Below are positions 44,509-56,754 of a stretch of DNA of 64,000 nucleotides, one piece after another (the first letter of the stretch is position 1; every line of letters begins with the position of its first letter). The stretch lies in the NCBI GenBank assembly GCA_036186865.1, contig AP025048.1, forward strand, positions 30,864,852 to 30,928,851. Direction: 5' to 3'. The DNA is from Eustoma russellianum. Its lineage: Eukaryota; Streptophyta; Magnoliopsida; Gentianales; Gentianaceae. A program made the position numbers and the translations under genes. Below the pieces are notes generated by a model, which saw only the letters and a program-made list of their open reading frames with translations, had not been told where the DNA came from and did no database searches.

Positions 44509-46352
44509 GAATTTTGAAGCAAGATACGTATCAAATTGCACAAGTGCACATGACATGTGGAAGTCATTAGAATTAGAATAAAAAATAAACATGCTTATGA
44601 CTGAGTTAGAATCATTCAAAATGTTACAGATCGAATCCATAACATCTATGGATTTGAGAATTACTAACATTTTCAATGCTCTTGAAGCTTTAGGCAAATC
44701 ATTCACGAACAATGAAAAGGTTCAAAAGGTGCTGCGAAGCCTTCCTGCTGAATGGGATCCAAAGGTCACGGCAATTGAAGAGGCAAAATCTATCACAAAA
44801 ATGGACGAATTGATAGGCTCACTCAGAGTATACGAGGTTAAATTAAACCAACAAAAGTCTGAATCGTCTAAGTCATCCGGTAAGTCAATAGCTTTCAAAA
44901 CAACTGAAACACATGCTAATAATGATGATAGTAATAGTGATACTGAATTAGACGATGACTTGATATTGATAGCTAGAAAACTTAGAAAGTTTTTCAAACG
45001 TCCAAATAGGAATAGAAAACGTACTTCTTCTTCTCCTTATTCTTTTTCTCAATCTAAGAAAAATAACTCTAACAACAACAAATGGTATAATAAAGAGTTA
45101 AAGTGCTATGAATGCGGTAAAAATGGACATATCTCATATGATTGCCCAACAAAGAAAAATAATGAAAATAACAATAATAAACAAGCCAAGTACAAGGATG
45201 CACAAACAACAAAGACAAAGGAGTCTAAGGCAAGGAAAGGAAAACGAGCAATGAAGGTGAGCACATGGAGCGACTCATCCGACTTAGAATCTGAAACTGA
45301 GGAAGCTTAAGTCTGCTTCGTATCAAATGAGGTAAGTTCTTCATCTGATAGTGATTCTGAAAATGAAATGACATTTGATGAAATGTATGAAGAATTTTTA
45401 AAAATGCATGCTCACTGTAAGAGGATCTCTAAAGAAAAGAAGAAACTAACTGAAGAAAATGACAAGTTGAAGATGTCCAACTTGGAATTTTCGATCAATT
45501 AGAATCTTTTAAACAAGAGTCTACTAATACTCTTGATTCTTTAGAGAATAAAATTGAATCACTTAGGAAAAACAAACAAAAGTTAAAAACGGAAAATAGT
45601 ATGTTACAGTCTAAGTTAGAAAGATGTGACAATGAAATAGTGCAACTTAAGTCTTCTAAACTTACTTTAGAAAAAATGTTAGAATAATTTAAATCGGGTG
45701 CAAATATGTTAGATACACTTATATCATCGCAAAAATATGGAAATGATACAACTGGATTAGGATATAAAAAAGAAGATGACAAAGTTGATAAAAAGACTAA
45801 GTTTGTGTAATCAACTACTAAACAACCTTATAAAGCAATAAAAACGACTTTGCCTGCTAAATCTTCTTCTACTCCTTCTTCTACTTATTCTAAGGCAAAA
45901 ATAAAACACGCACCAACAAAAGCACATACATATCAACGTGCAACAAGGCCTAATTTTGCATCTAGACAATCTAGAAATTATGCCTACATGTATACAAGTG
46001 CAACAAGACCGAATAAAATGCATACAACTTATTATGAACCTAAGTATAGACAACACTCATATAAGTCTTATAGAAATGCATATGAACATTCATATAGAAC
46101 GCCAATCAAGAAACAAAATTACATGCCTTATACACACTATCAAAATCGGCCAAGACATAGTAGTAATCAACCATGGCACAACATGTATAACAATGCATCT
46201 TCACTTATGTAGAATGATCATCTATATGCTAATCCTTCCTATTTTCCAAATTATAACAATGCTAAAACTGTGCCTAGAAGGTATGTTCAAGTTTGGATAC
46301 CTAAGGGATATCTAAACAAGAATAGTGCCCCTAACATTCAAGGACCCAAATA
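44509..46352 (+). pseudogene. Sirevirus gag, C-terminal part
   Basis: Resumes after the second CTTAC with NFEARYVSNCTSAHDMWKSL, then a TAA, then open 44591-45310: MLMTELESFKMLQIESITSM, VLRSLPAEWDPKVTAIEEAK and the knuckle CYECGKNGHISYDC. After a stop at 45308 the coiled and Tyr/Arg-rich tail is broken by several stops, ending around WIPKGYLNKN and IQGPK. It aligns throughout with the gag of the nested element. Confidence 0.82.
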
Positions 46353-46379
46353 AAGGGTACCTAAAACTTTGTCTCCATT

Positions 46380-46800
46380 GTAGGACAAACGCAAGGAATG
46401 TAAGAAGGAGGCAAAGTCAAAGAATATAAAAACCAAATGGTTTTTAGATAGTGGATGTTCGAGGCATATGACGGGAAACCCCAAACTATTCACCGAACTT
46501 GAACATATTGATGGTGGAAAGGTGACATTCGATGAAAAAAACAAAGGAAAAGTTGTTGGAAAAGGAACAATCGGGGACCCTAACACATTTTAAATACGAA
46601 ATATGTTGTTAGTAAGTAATCTTTCTTATAATCTATTAAGTATTTCTCAACTTATAGATTACGGATATAATGTCTCTTTTCTTCCCAATTCTTGTGATAT
46701 AATAAATGAAAAAGGAGAAATAGTATTAAAAGGAAATAGAGATGGTAACATTTATACTCTTACCTTAGATAACATGTTAGATGCTAAGGTTAAGTGTTTA
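46380..46800 (+). pseudogene. Sirevirus protease
   Basis: KWFLDSGCSRHMTGN carries an intact DSG aspartic-protease motif near 46450. VTFDEKNKGKVVGKGTIGDP and LSYNLLSISQLIDYGYNVSF follow. A TAA occurs after DPNTF (46591-46593). It ends at the solo-LTR insertion, beyond which the frame continues into integrase. Confidence 0.82.
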
Positions 46801-46804
46801 ATAT

Positions 46805-47154
46805 TGTTGAGAAAAAGGGGTTTGAGTGATTTCAAAATACATGATTTAAACGTGTTACAAAGCAATGCATGACATATTGCATATAACTTGCCTTATATAG
46901 TTCATATATAATGTTGCCGTATTAACGAGTCATGAAGCTTTAAAGCTTACATCAAATAGAAAAAATTTATTGTGTTTGAACTATTTTCAGGTGCCACCAT
47001 TAATGAACTGAACTAGTTCATTAAGTGAAGTACTTAGTTAATTAAACTAAGTAGTTCATTAAAGGAAGCAATATTTGGAAAAGACACAAAGGCAACAAGG
47101 TGAAGAAAGAAAAGTCTTCCACTCTCCTCTCCAAACATATATCACACGCCATTA

Positions 47155-47202
<48 letters not shown>

Positions 47203-49856
47203 TTTCAGATTTTTAAAAAAAGGCACATACACATTTATTCCAACGTACTACCGACACGTTATATATTTTACGTACGTACGTTAACGTCACACCACTATAA
47301 TTAACTCATATTTATGAGTATATTCAGGTCTTATATCATATGATATAAGTTATGGTGATGACAAATTTAATATGACACGTTAAAAGGTTCTAAACCGAAA
47401 ATTGTCGTATCGGGCGAATACCGAAACTTTGCCAACGTGTCACGTACTTGCCATAAATAGATGGCCAGCCCCTACACTTCAAAAATAGCCATAAATTTCG
47501 TGGCTTTCATGATATGAACATCCATAAAATCATTCCATGTTGGCACACACAAATCACCCCACATTAAGGCCAAATTGTGGAGATTCCAATTTCAATTTTG
47601 TCACATGGTTTAGGCGCCACTTTAAGATCAGCTAAATGCTGAATATTAAAGTTTAATTTATGTATATTATGTGTAACATAATATATATAACATGTGCAAA
47701 AATTTAGAATTTAATTAGAGAAAAAGTGGGTAATCGATAAACGTCGAAAATTCGGTTTTCTGCGTACACGACACATGGAACATTTTTGGCATGTCGTATA
47801 ACATGTATCTAGACACTTTTTACATATTTCATACTTCTCAAAGTGTTCTAGAAAATTCAATTAAGGGCTGATTGGAAGATACCATGTGTATATAATTAAA
47901 TGTGCACTATTTTACAAAGTTTGCAAAAAAATAAAATTCAGCACATGTCCTATCCTCATCACACGCCCATTCTAGCTATGTTGGAGCATATGTGGAGCTT
48001 TGTTGGTATATTGATTGATCAAGAATGAAGCATACAATGTTGATGACATAAAGGAAGGAGCTACACAAGGTAACAATTCAAACTTATGTCACATTTGTAA
48101 CACATGCTGAAAATTTCAGCATGTGCATTAGAGATGGCCGATTTTTATCCATTTATGAGGTATATTTTACTTCTTGAATTAAGTGAATTAATTGGGAGAT
48201 TATATGGAAGTGTTTTGAATATTTTATGGAATAAAGAAAGTGATATTTTCAAATATCACACATGCTGAAAATTTCAGCATGTGTGTAATGTATAGTGGCC
48301 GAAATTTAGTCCACATTGGCGTCTAATTTTTATACCAAAAATTGATAAAGATGTCTTGCAATAAATGATGATTGAATTCTTGGATTAAATAAATGTAAAA
48401 TTGGCAATATTTTGAATAAGAGGCGAATGTTACACATGCTGAAATTTCAGCATATGCAAGAGCTTAATGGCCGAAATTTTCATGCCTTCTTGGAGAAAAT
48501 TGCCTAACTAATTTTGTTTGATATTCTTGTGAGTTATGGTAACTATTTTATGATGATTTTGGTACATGTTTTAATTGTTATTCTCAGATTTGTTAGTCAT
48601 CAAGTGATGACAACATCCAACCAATCAATGAGTGCCAAGTAAGCAAGAGCTTAATGATCATCCAATGAGAACATGCCAAGTAAGTAAAGACATGTCACAA
48701 TGATGCCATATACTCTTCCAAGGACTTAGAAGATAATTTTCAAGAGAGGAATGAGCTATAGGGGGGCGGCCAATGTGATTAAAAGGAGAGAAGAAGAGCA
48801 AACAAAAATAAGACAAGACTTGCAAATTCAAAGTGCCAAAAAACGTGGTCTTCATCATCTTCTTCCACACCTCTTTCTTTCTTCTCTCTAAAAGCCTATT
48901 GTACTTACATTCATATACTTGAATAGGCTTCATATAGTCCACCACATATTCTTTATCATTGTAAAAGATTGATCAAGGTGTGATCAATCTTGGACTTGAA
49001 AGGTGGTGGTGTTCGTGTGCATTGTATTCACATACAAGGTTTGTAAAGGGTTGGAGTTGGTGTGTAACTCCATCAACCCTGTGGTAAGTTGTTCTTTGTG
49101 TTGTGTGATTAGTGTGAACCGAGGAAGTATCCTCGAAGACTGGAGTAGGTTGTTTATAACCAACCAGTATAAAATTCTTGGTGTCATTTACTTTCAGCAC
49201 TTACTTTCAGTTTCAGCACTGTTTATCGTTTTTGATCACGTTCGTAAAAATAGTAAACGAATTTTAAAAATTACGAAACTTTCCAGAATCATAGCCACAC
49301 GTCTTAAGGTTAATTTGTCATAAGTTTCAACCCTTTTGGACAAGTATAAGTTATCCAAACATCCAAAGTTCTGAGACTAGTGCAGTCTGATTTTCAGGCT
49401 TGCAAAGGTTGAGACTTTGATCGTATTTGACTAACTTCCCAAAAGAATTTTTCAAAACTGTTTCAACCCATTTAAACAAAACTAATAAGGGGTTAGTCTT
49501 TAAATTTTCAGAGCATTTGGAGGTGCGTACAAATAGGAATTAATTTTTCAAATCAGTCTACCGTTTCTAACAGATTTGCGCAATCTGACCACCAACGAAT
49601 TTTCAAGGGGTTAGAGGTTGAATTTAAATCTGAAATTTTTAGGAGACACTCATAACATTTGAAGCTAAGTTCTCTCAAAATTTCAGAATTTTTGAAGACC
49701 TTCAACCTAGTTTTCAAAACGTTTTAAAACTAGTCCTGAAAACAGAAACTGTTTTCAGAAGTTGGGTTTTTGGTTTAAAACTATTTTAAAAACTGAATTT
49801 TCCGCACCCACTATTCAACCTCCCCCCCCTTCTAGTGGTGCCTTGCAGATCCTACA
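46805..49856 (+). mobile_element. Solo LTR of the gag-only element family
   Basis: 3052 bp, TGTTGAGAAAAAGGGG to GCAGATCCTACA, exact TSD AATAT (46800-46804, 49857-49861). It is colinear with the LTRs at 36158 and 41451 but visibly more diverged, and includes a (TA)n run at 47156-47190 and three of the same palindromes (near 48103, 48259 and 48434). There is no internal sequence, so it is the product of LTR-LTR recombination. It splits protease from integrase of the Sirevirus. Confidence 0.92.
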
Positions 49857-49861
49857 AATAT

Positions 49862-51180
49862 CACATGACTCAAATGCGAATTTATGGCATAGAAGATTAG
49901 GACATATAAGAATTTCAACCATTAATAAATTATCTAAGAAGAATTTAATCAGAGGAATGCCTAAATTAGACTTAGATAATTTTCAACTATGTGAAAAGTG
50001 TATTAAAGGAAAACACATTAAAGAAACATTAAAACAGAAACATGAAGTGAGTACTAGTCATGTACTATAATTGCTTCATTTAGACTTATTTGGTCCAAGT
50101 AGGACAAGAAGTCTAGGTGGACACTACTATGTGTGTGTCATATTAGATGATTACTCACGCTACACATGGACATTGTTCTTAACACACAAAGACGATGCTC
50201 CATTAGCAATCGAAACACTTATTAAGCAACTTGAAAACATTTACGAAGAAAATGTTAAACGAATTAGAAGCGCTAGAGGTGGAGAATTTAAAAACAAAGA
50301 TGTAATCAAATTTTGTGAACTACATGGAATTAAACATGAATTCTCACCACCTTGAACACCACAACTCAATGGAGTTGTTGAACGTAAAAATTGAACTATT
50401 CAAGAAGTTGCTAAGACAATGCTATGTGAAAATAGAGTTCCAAAATATTTATGGGCTGAAGCTGTTAGTTGTGCATGCTATATTATAAATAGGCTTTCCA
50501 TTAGAAAGAAATTAAATAAAACACCATATGAGTTGTTAAATAATAGACAACCTAAAATAGATTATCTTAAAGTATTTGGATGTAAGTGTTTTGTGTTGAA
50601 CACTAAGGATAATCTAGACAAATTTGAACAAAAGTCTAACGAATGTATATTTGTTGGTTATTCAACTGATTCTAGGGCATATAGGTGTTATAATCCTGCA
50701 TATAGAAAAATAATTGAATCCATACATGTAAAATTCAATGAAAATGCATGTTTTGAAGTTAGTGATAAAACTCAACATAAACATGAGAAAAATGCTGAAA
50801 ATATGTTTGATGATGATATATTACTTGAGCCTGTACTTGATCATCTAGAACCAACTCCCCCTGAACAAGATATGCATGAACCCTTAGATGAAATAAATGA
50901 AAAAACTTTGCAATTAGAAGATAATACAACTAATGATCAAACTATATATGATAATGTTCACACTAATAAAACATTTGAACAAGATGAGGATGAACCTAGT
51001 CAATCTAGGAATTGGTGGCATCCTAGAGAACTAATCATTGGGGATCCAAGTGTTAGGGTTCGAACACGTAGAAATATAAGTCAACTTGAAGGACATAGAT
51101 TAATCTCACAATTAGAACCTAAGAATGTAAAAGAAGCCTTAGGTGATATATCGTGGATAGATGCTATGCATGAGAATTAA
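49862..51180 (+). pseudogene. Sirevirus integrase, catalytic Asp lost
   Basis: Zinc region LWHRRLGHIRISTINKLSKK with CEKCIKGKH. Core: LHLDLFGPSRTRSLGG keeps the first Asp; RIRSARGGEFKN has Ala where the second catalytic Asp is expected; NGVVERKN keeps the Glu. Stops at 50068, 50353 and 50392. The C-terminal part from 50419 (VPKYLWAEAVSCACYIINRL, KVFGCKCFVLNTKDNLDKFE, ECIFVGYSTDSRAYRCYNPA) and the acidic linker are open for 253 codons. Confidence 0.85.
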
Positions 51181-51192
51181 ATCAATTCACAA

Positions 51193-52207
51193 GGAACAAC
51201 GTGTGAGACTTAATACCTAAACCCGAAAACAAGTCTATACTAGGAACTAAATGGGTTTTTAGGAATAAAATGGATGAACAAGGAAATATTACAAGAAATA
51301 CGGCTAGGCTAGTCGCATAAGGTTATAATCAACAAGAAGGAATAGATTTTGAAGAAACCTTTGCACCCGTTGCACGACTAGAAGCGATTAGCTTGTTACT
51401 TGCTATTGCAAGTCTAAGCAACATCAAACTCTTCCAAATGGATGTCAAGAGTGCGTTCTTGAATGGATACATCCAAGAAGAAGTGTTTGTGAAACAACCC
51501 CCTGGATTCGAAGATCCAAAAAATCCTAACCATGTTTACAAGCTTAAGAAAGCTTTATATGGTTCGAAACAAGCTCCAAGAGCTTGGTATGATAGATTTG
51601 CAAACTTTCTCATTGCAAATAATTATCAAAGGGGAACAATAGACAACACATTATTCCTAAGAAGAAAAGATAATGACTTATTAATAGTTCAAATCTATGT
51701 AGACGATATTATCTTTGGTTCAACTAACCCTACCTTAGTAAAAGACTTCGAAGAATGTATGAAGTCAGAATTTGAAATGTCAATGGTAGGAGAATTGAAT
51801 TACTTCTTAAGGCTTCAAATCAAACAAACCGCTCAAGGAATTCACATTAGCCAACTTAAGTATGTCAATGTTATGATTAAGAAGTTTGGCTTTGAAGAGT
51901 TGAAACCAACAACTACCCCCATGAGTGTTAGCACCAAACTAGATAAGGATGAAAATGGTAAACCTTTTGATGACACACTTTATAGGTCTATGATTGGATC
52001 ACTGTTATACCTAACTGCATCAAGACCTAATATCATGTTTAGTGTGTGTATGTGTGCTAGATTTCAATCTTGTCCTAAGGTATCTCATCACAATGCGGTG
52101 AAAAAGATCTTTAGATACCTTAAGCACACACATCACTTAGGACTGTGGTATGATAGAAACGCTAAGTTGGAATTACACGCATATAGTGATGCTGATTATG
52201 GTGGTTG
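51193..52207 (+). pseudogene. Sirevirus reverse transcriptase
   Basis: GTKWVFRNKMDEQGNITRNT, then a stop in the ARLVA region (51318), then open from 51393: MDVKSAFLNGYIQEEVFVKQ, ALYGSKQAPRAWYDRF and the catalytic QIYVDDIIFGSTN. ASRPNIMFSVCMCARFQSCP and DADYGG begin the RNase H part before a TGA at 52206. Confidence 0.86.
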
Positions 52208-52649
52208 AAAATTAGATAGAAAATCCAATAGCGGTACTTGTCAATTCATAGGAACCAACTTGATCTCTTGGTTTTCTAAAAAGCAAGCTAGTGTAGCACT
52301 TTCTACCACCGAAGCTGAGTATATAGCATTGAGTTTGTGTACTACCCAAATACTCTGGCTTAAACAGAAACTTAGTGATTTTGACATTAAAATGAATAAG
52401 ATTCCAATTTTCTGCGATAGCACAAGTGCAATCAATCTTTCTCGGAATCCGGTGCTTCATTCTAAGGCCAAACACATTGAGGTGCGATACCACTTCCTTC
52501 GCGATCATGTTCAAAATGAGGATATAATTATAAACCATATAAGAACTGATCACCAAATAGTTGATATCTTTACCAAACCCCTTAATCAAGCCACTTTTGA
52601 AAACTTACGAGTCAAGTTAGGTATGATGACTTATGATACCATTGCATAG
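52208..52649 (+). pseudogene. Sirevirus RNase H
   Basis: After the TGA the frame continues: SNSGTCQFIGTNLISWFSKK, ALSTTEAEYIALSLCTTQIL, FCDSTSAINLSRNPVLHSKA, KHIEVRYHFLRDHVQNEDII and DIFTKPLNQATFENLRVKLG, a complete C-terminus with the expected Glu and Asp. The natural stop is at 52647-52649. Confidence 0.86.
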
Positions 52650-53017
52650 TTCTATCTTTTGCATGATTTGCAAAATAAAAGGGGAGATAGAATAAGAACA
52701 TGATTTTAGTTGGTAAGTCATAAATTGGTTGGTTGAATAATATGCTAAGTTTCAATTTGTGTAAGGTGTAAGTTGAGCATGCATAGGTTAAGGGGGAGAG
52801 TATAATTTGAGGGGGAGTACATGAGCACATGAATACATGAGAGTTGAAAATTTAAAAACAATGTGAAACCAATTGGTAATTGGTTGGAGATTAGTTTCTA
52901 AAACAATTGATACAAAATTGGTGAAACAATTGATAGATTTATGATAAAAAATTGGTTATAAGTTGTGACATTAAAATCATGTTAGGTTATTTTGAAAATC
53001 ATCCAAAAGAGGGAGAA
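52650..53017 (+). repeat. Sirevirus 3' untranslated region with repeated purine tracts
   Basis: No env-like ORF. Purine tracts AAAGGGGAGA (about 52678), AAGGGGGAGAG (52789), GAGGGGGAGTAC (52809) and AAAAGAGGGAGAA at the LTR border (53004-53017). Confidence 0.75.
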
Positions 53018-55563
53018 TGTTGAGAAATATGTTTGGATAATTTTCGAAGTCATGATTTTAAGTGCTAAAAACTTAAAAATAACATATATGGTGTTATATG
53101 TGATTAAAAGTTGAAAAAGTTTAAAAAGTTGACATCGATCTCTCAGGTTGTTGCACATCGATCGATCTATGTACATAGATCTCTCATATCGATCGATCCA
53201 TGTAAGGTAGTGAAAGTTCAAGACCTTACGGTGAGACATCGATCTCTAAACCTGAGACACATTAATCGATCAATGTACATCGAACCCTTACTTCGATCAA
53301 TCGATGTAGGTCAGAGACAAATTCTAAAACTTACGGTAAGACATCGATCTCTGAAGCTGAGGCACTTCGATCGATCGATGTCTAGGGTTTTTAGAAATAA
53401 TTTTCTAAAAAGTGTTAAAATGATTGTTTTTATTTGTATATGATTTATACATGTTTATTATGTGATTATCATGTGTTTTTGGTGATTATAAATGTCTTGT
53501 GACTAACGTGCCTTGGAAGTTTCTACAACGTACCAAAAGGGCAAAATTGGAATTTTGAGCTTTGTAGGAACATCACATGGTGAAAATATTTCAAGGGTGT
53601 ATTCTTATCTTATTTATCATGACAAAGGTGATATCATGATTATTTCTGACCATCCGGGTCATTTCTGGAGTTTTCTCATATCAGGGGCATTTTGGTCATT
53701 TCACCCAAGGGTATTTTTGGTATTTTCACTCAAGGAATCTCTTGAGCATATTATTATCTTCATTTTGGAGTTGAGATATTATTATATTAAAGGTTATATG
53801 GTGATTCTTTGTCTTTTTCTCTCATATGATGATGTTATTGACTATAGCTGGATGTATGACGATTTGAGATGTCACATTCTATTTTTTCTTGAAGACACTC
53901 TTATATATGTTATGAGAGTATGTTTATCATCATTATTCAGATATATCAAAGGTGTTAAGGTGTGGAAATGATCACGACATATAAGAAGAAATATTGGGAA
54001 TTTCGGTGTTACACGGTGACATAATCTTGTCAACTATTATCTATTGATTTCTTCTTCAAAAATATGAGTTTCTACAACTATATGTATGCTTTAAAACGTG
54101 ATTTATATGTTGAATATGATGTGGTATTCATTTTATGGCTCGGTGACAAGTGGACCAATCAAAAAGGAGCTAGTTGGCAAGAATTGCCAGCTAGGATATT
54201 TTTAATATAGCCAATGGCTATATGGCTTTTTGTGGCAGATGTTTTAGTCAAAATGAAGCTCTCACATGCCCTATTCTTGTGCTTGAAGTTGAGGTTATTT
54301 TGGTGATATTATTCTCTCTTATTATCTTCATTTTACAAAGGATAATCAAGATTAATTTTTGGAAAAATAAAGGTGATAACCAACGGCTATAAGGGGCTGT
54401 TTTGGAGCTGATTTTTATTTGAATTTGTCAAATGCCCACATGCCTATTATCTTGCCAAAGAGTTGAGAAGATGATGGAGTTGTTATGGCCATATTATCTT
54501 CACATTTTCAAGATAATTCCAAGACTATTTTAAGTTGAAAAAATCGGCCAAATAGAGTTGCCAAGGTGGAACAATTATGTTGTCTTATTTTGACAAGTGT
54601 ACAAGGCCAACCAATGATGTGAAGACACTTTGACTTGATGATAAAGATGGTGACATATTGGAAGTCTTATCTCCAAGGCTCAATTCACACTATAAATAGA
54701 GGCAATGGTGAAGAAGATGAAACACACCTGAAGCTCACAAGCATTTGTTGAATTGTCTAGCTATCATCTTCTTGTTGTTGTTGTTCTTGTTCCATTCTTT
54801 GTAGCAAAGGTGTTCTTGTTGTTTTTGTTGAGCTACAAGCCTCTTGAGCTTCATTTGTAATATTTATTAGCCATTTCTATAAGGCTATATCAATATGTGG
54901 TAAAGGTGTTGCAACTAAGTGTTGCATAGAAAGTGATTATCCAAGTCTTGAATAGGGTTGGTGTATAACCCAAGGATCAAGATTGGTTCTTGTTGTAAGG
55001 TGATTCATTTCATAGTGAAATCAAAGGAAAGGTGTTTCTTGAGACTGGAGTAGGACACATTGATCGAACCGGGATAAATTCTCGGTGTTCTTGTCTTGTT
55101 TCTTCATTTCTGTTTTCTGCCCATTTTTACTGCAGTTTTCACACAACTTCTCACAATTTGAAAAATAGCTAAACACTTTCGAAAGTGTTTTGATATAAAG
55201 AGCAACCTTTTTGGTTGAGTATTCAAAGAGAAACATGTTTTGCAAAATCAGCAACATTATGTCCAATCCTGTCCAGATTGACCATCTGAATCTTTTTATT
55301 TGTTTGAAGGGTCAAACAATCTTATTTTTGTTTGATTTTTGGACAGAGTCTTTTTAACACATTGAAGTTAAATTCTGAAAACTTTCATAATTTTTGGAGT
55401 TGTGTACAATTAATTTTGAATTTTACAAAAACGGGTTCTGAATCTGAGGTGGTCTTAGATTCTGTTTCCAAATGGGATTTTTACAAAGGGTTGTAGTATA
55501 ATTTTCACTAACCACTATTCATCCCCCCTCTAGTGGTGTTTATTGTAGGAGCATGGTCCAACA
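53018..55563 (+). repeat. 3' LTR of the Sirevirus-like element, with ~200-bp deletion
   Basis: 2546 bp, colinear with the 5' LTR except for a deletion at about 55180 (between AAACACTTTC and GAAAGTGTTTTG) and scattered substitutions. ATCGAT array at 53132-53385, TATA near 54690. Confidence 0.92.
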
Positions 55564-55984
55564 CCTTTGTTAGGACGATAATGACTACTCAGACTTGCTG
55601 AGGTCAAGCTTGCACGACAAACCTGTGCCATCTTTATCCCACTTGGTGAGGCACCAAGTCTGCTGAGTGTTGGGCTGTGCAATATCTTTCACATTTTAAT
55701 CTCTATGCCCACCATTGATTCTTGCACAAAACCTATTATGGCTTAATTCCCTTGTTGGAGGTGGCTTCTCAAACCTCCTAAGGCCAATTGGGAAACATGT
55801 CCTGTGTCCACTCTAAGACGCTGCAGTGACTCAGACCTACCGAGGTGCATAGTTCAGGTCCAACCTTGAGTATGTTACATTATGTCTAAGTTATTTCTAC
55901 TTCGAAATATTACAAACAAAAATGAGTTTACAAAGTGTACTTGATCATCTTGAAAGAAAATTTATAAGTATTATACATGAAACA
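55564..55984. other. Non-coding Tat-type relic right of the Sirevirus
   Basis: Continues 32341-33014 across the Sirevirus (shared CCTTT duplication). No gene. It lies between the antisense extra ORF and the end of the minus-strand integrase of the old gypsy element. Confidence 0.45.
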
Positions 55985-56754
55985 GTTTAAGGTTTGATGC
56001 ATGCGAACTTCGTGGCAAAGTCTTACCAACTAGAGCTTCTAACTAATAGGCTCCAGAGGGAGAAGGACTGATGACGCGGTATGGCCCTTTTCATTTTGGG
56101 TCAAGACTGCATGAGGGGCCGGTGTGATTTGCAGCAATCTTTCAAAGGACAAGGTCTCTGATTTTGAAGAATTTGTATCGGACTCTCGAATTATAGTATT
56201 AAAATCAGGTTTTTCTATCTCTCTTTTTTTCTTTCAGGCTATCAAGATTTAGGAGTAGACTTTGATTATTATTCTGATAGAACAATTTTCTTCTGTAGCT
56301 GACATGGTGCCAATCTCAACTGGAATGATAGCTTTGGAGACGTATACCAAGGAAAATGGTGTTTCCTTGGTCAAAATGGAAGGAGTTGAGCGATAAGCCC
56401 ACATAATGCTGGACAGCTCATCTACCTGGCCTGCTCCAGTTTTTTCGAGTTGTTTCTTTAAACCGTCTTTCAGATTACGGTTAACAAGCTCTTCCAAACT
56501 GTTGGCTTAAGAATGGGACAACGAGGTGAAATGTTGTTGTATCTATAGCTCGCCACACCAGCTTTTAACAAGATTCTTGGTAAATTTTTCCCTGTTTTCG
56601 GATACCAAGGCTCTTGGCAATCCAAAACGACAAAGGATGTGCTTCCAGAGAAACGTTTTCACTTGATTTCCCATCATTGGCTCTAACGAGTCTGCTTCAA
56701 TCCACTTCGTAAAGAAGTTAACAGAGATAAGAAGATATTGAATATATCTTGAAG
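55985..56754 (-). pseudogene. Ty3/gypsy integrase fragment, Tat/Athila type
   Basis: On the minus strand from 56754 down: FFTKWIEADSLEPMMGNQVK, CRFGLPRALVSENRE, LEELVNRNLKDGLKKQLEKT, VDELSSIMWAYRSTPSILTK and ETPFSLVYVSKAIIPVEIGT, then IRDLVL, GPYRV, GAYXLEALVGKTLPR-type tail pieces to about 55985. This matches the integrase core and C-terminus of Tat/Athila gypsy elements. It has several stops and frame changes. Its N-terminal side is cut off by the chromovirus at 56755 and presumably continues beyond the window. Confidence 0.85.

Larger units (their letters stand above)
33015..55563 (+). mobile_element. Sirevirus-like Ty1/copia element, 22.5 kb with two nested insertions
   Basis: LTRs 33015-35743 and 53018-55563, edges TGTTGAG and CCAACA, exact TSD CCTTT (33010-33014, 55564-55568). 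The initiator-Met primer site is at 35746-35757, and repeated purine tracts precede the 3' LTR. Long LTRs, a large gag with coiled and basic regions, and purine-tract repeats fit the Sirevirus (SIRE/Maximus) lineage. About 11.1 kb belongs to the element itself; the rest is a gag-only element (36158-44503) and a solo LTR (46805-49856). Gag and pol carry many stops, and integrase has lost a catalytic Asp. No env-like ORF seen. Confidence 0.93.

Noticed and set aside
36158..49856. LTR A, B and C as one tandem or complex element with three LTRs
   Set aside because: A-B and C have different exact target-site duplications (CTTAC and AATAT), and host gag/protease/integrase sequence lies between B and C, so two insertions are required.
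52650..53017. Env-like ORF expected in some Sireviruses
   Set aside because: Only about 370 bp lies between RNase H and the 3' LTR, with purine tracts and no open frame.
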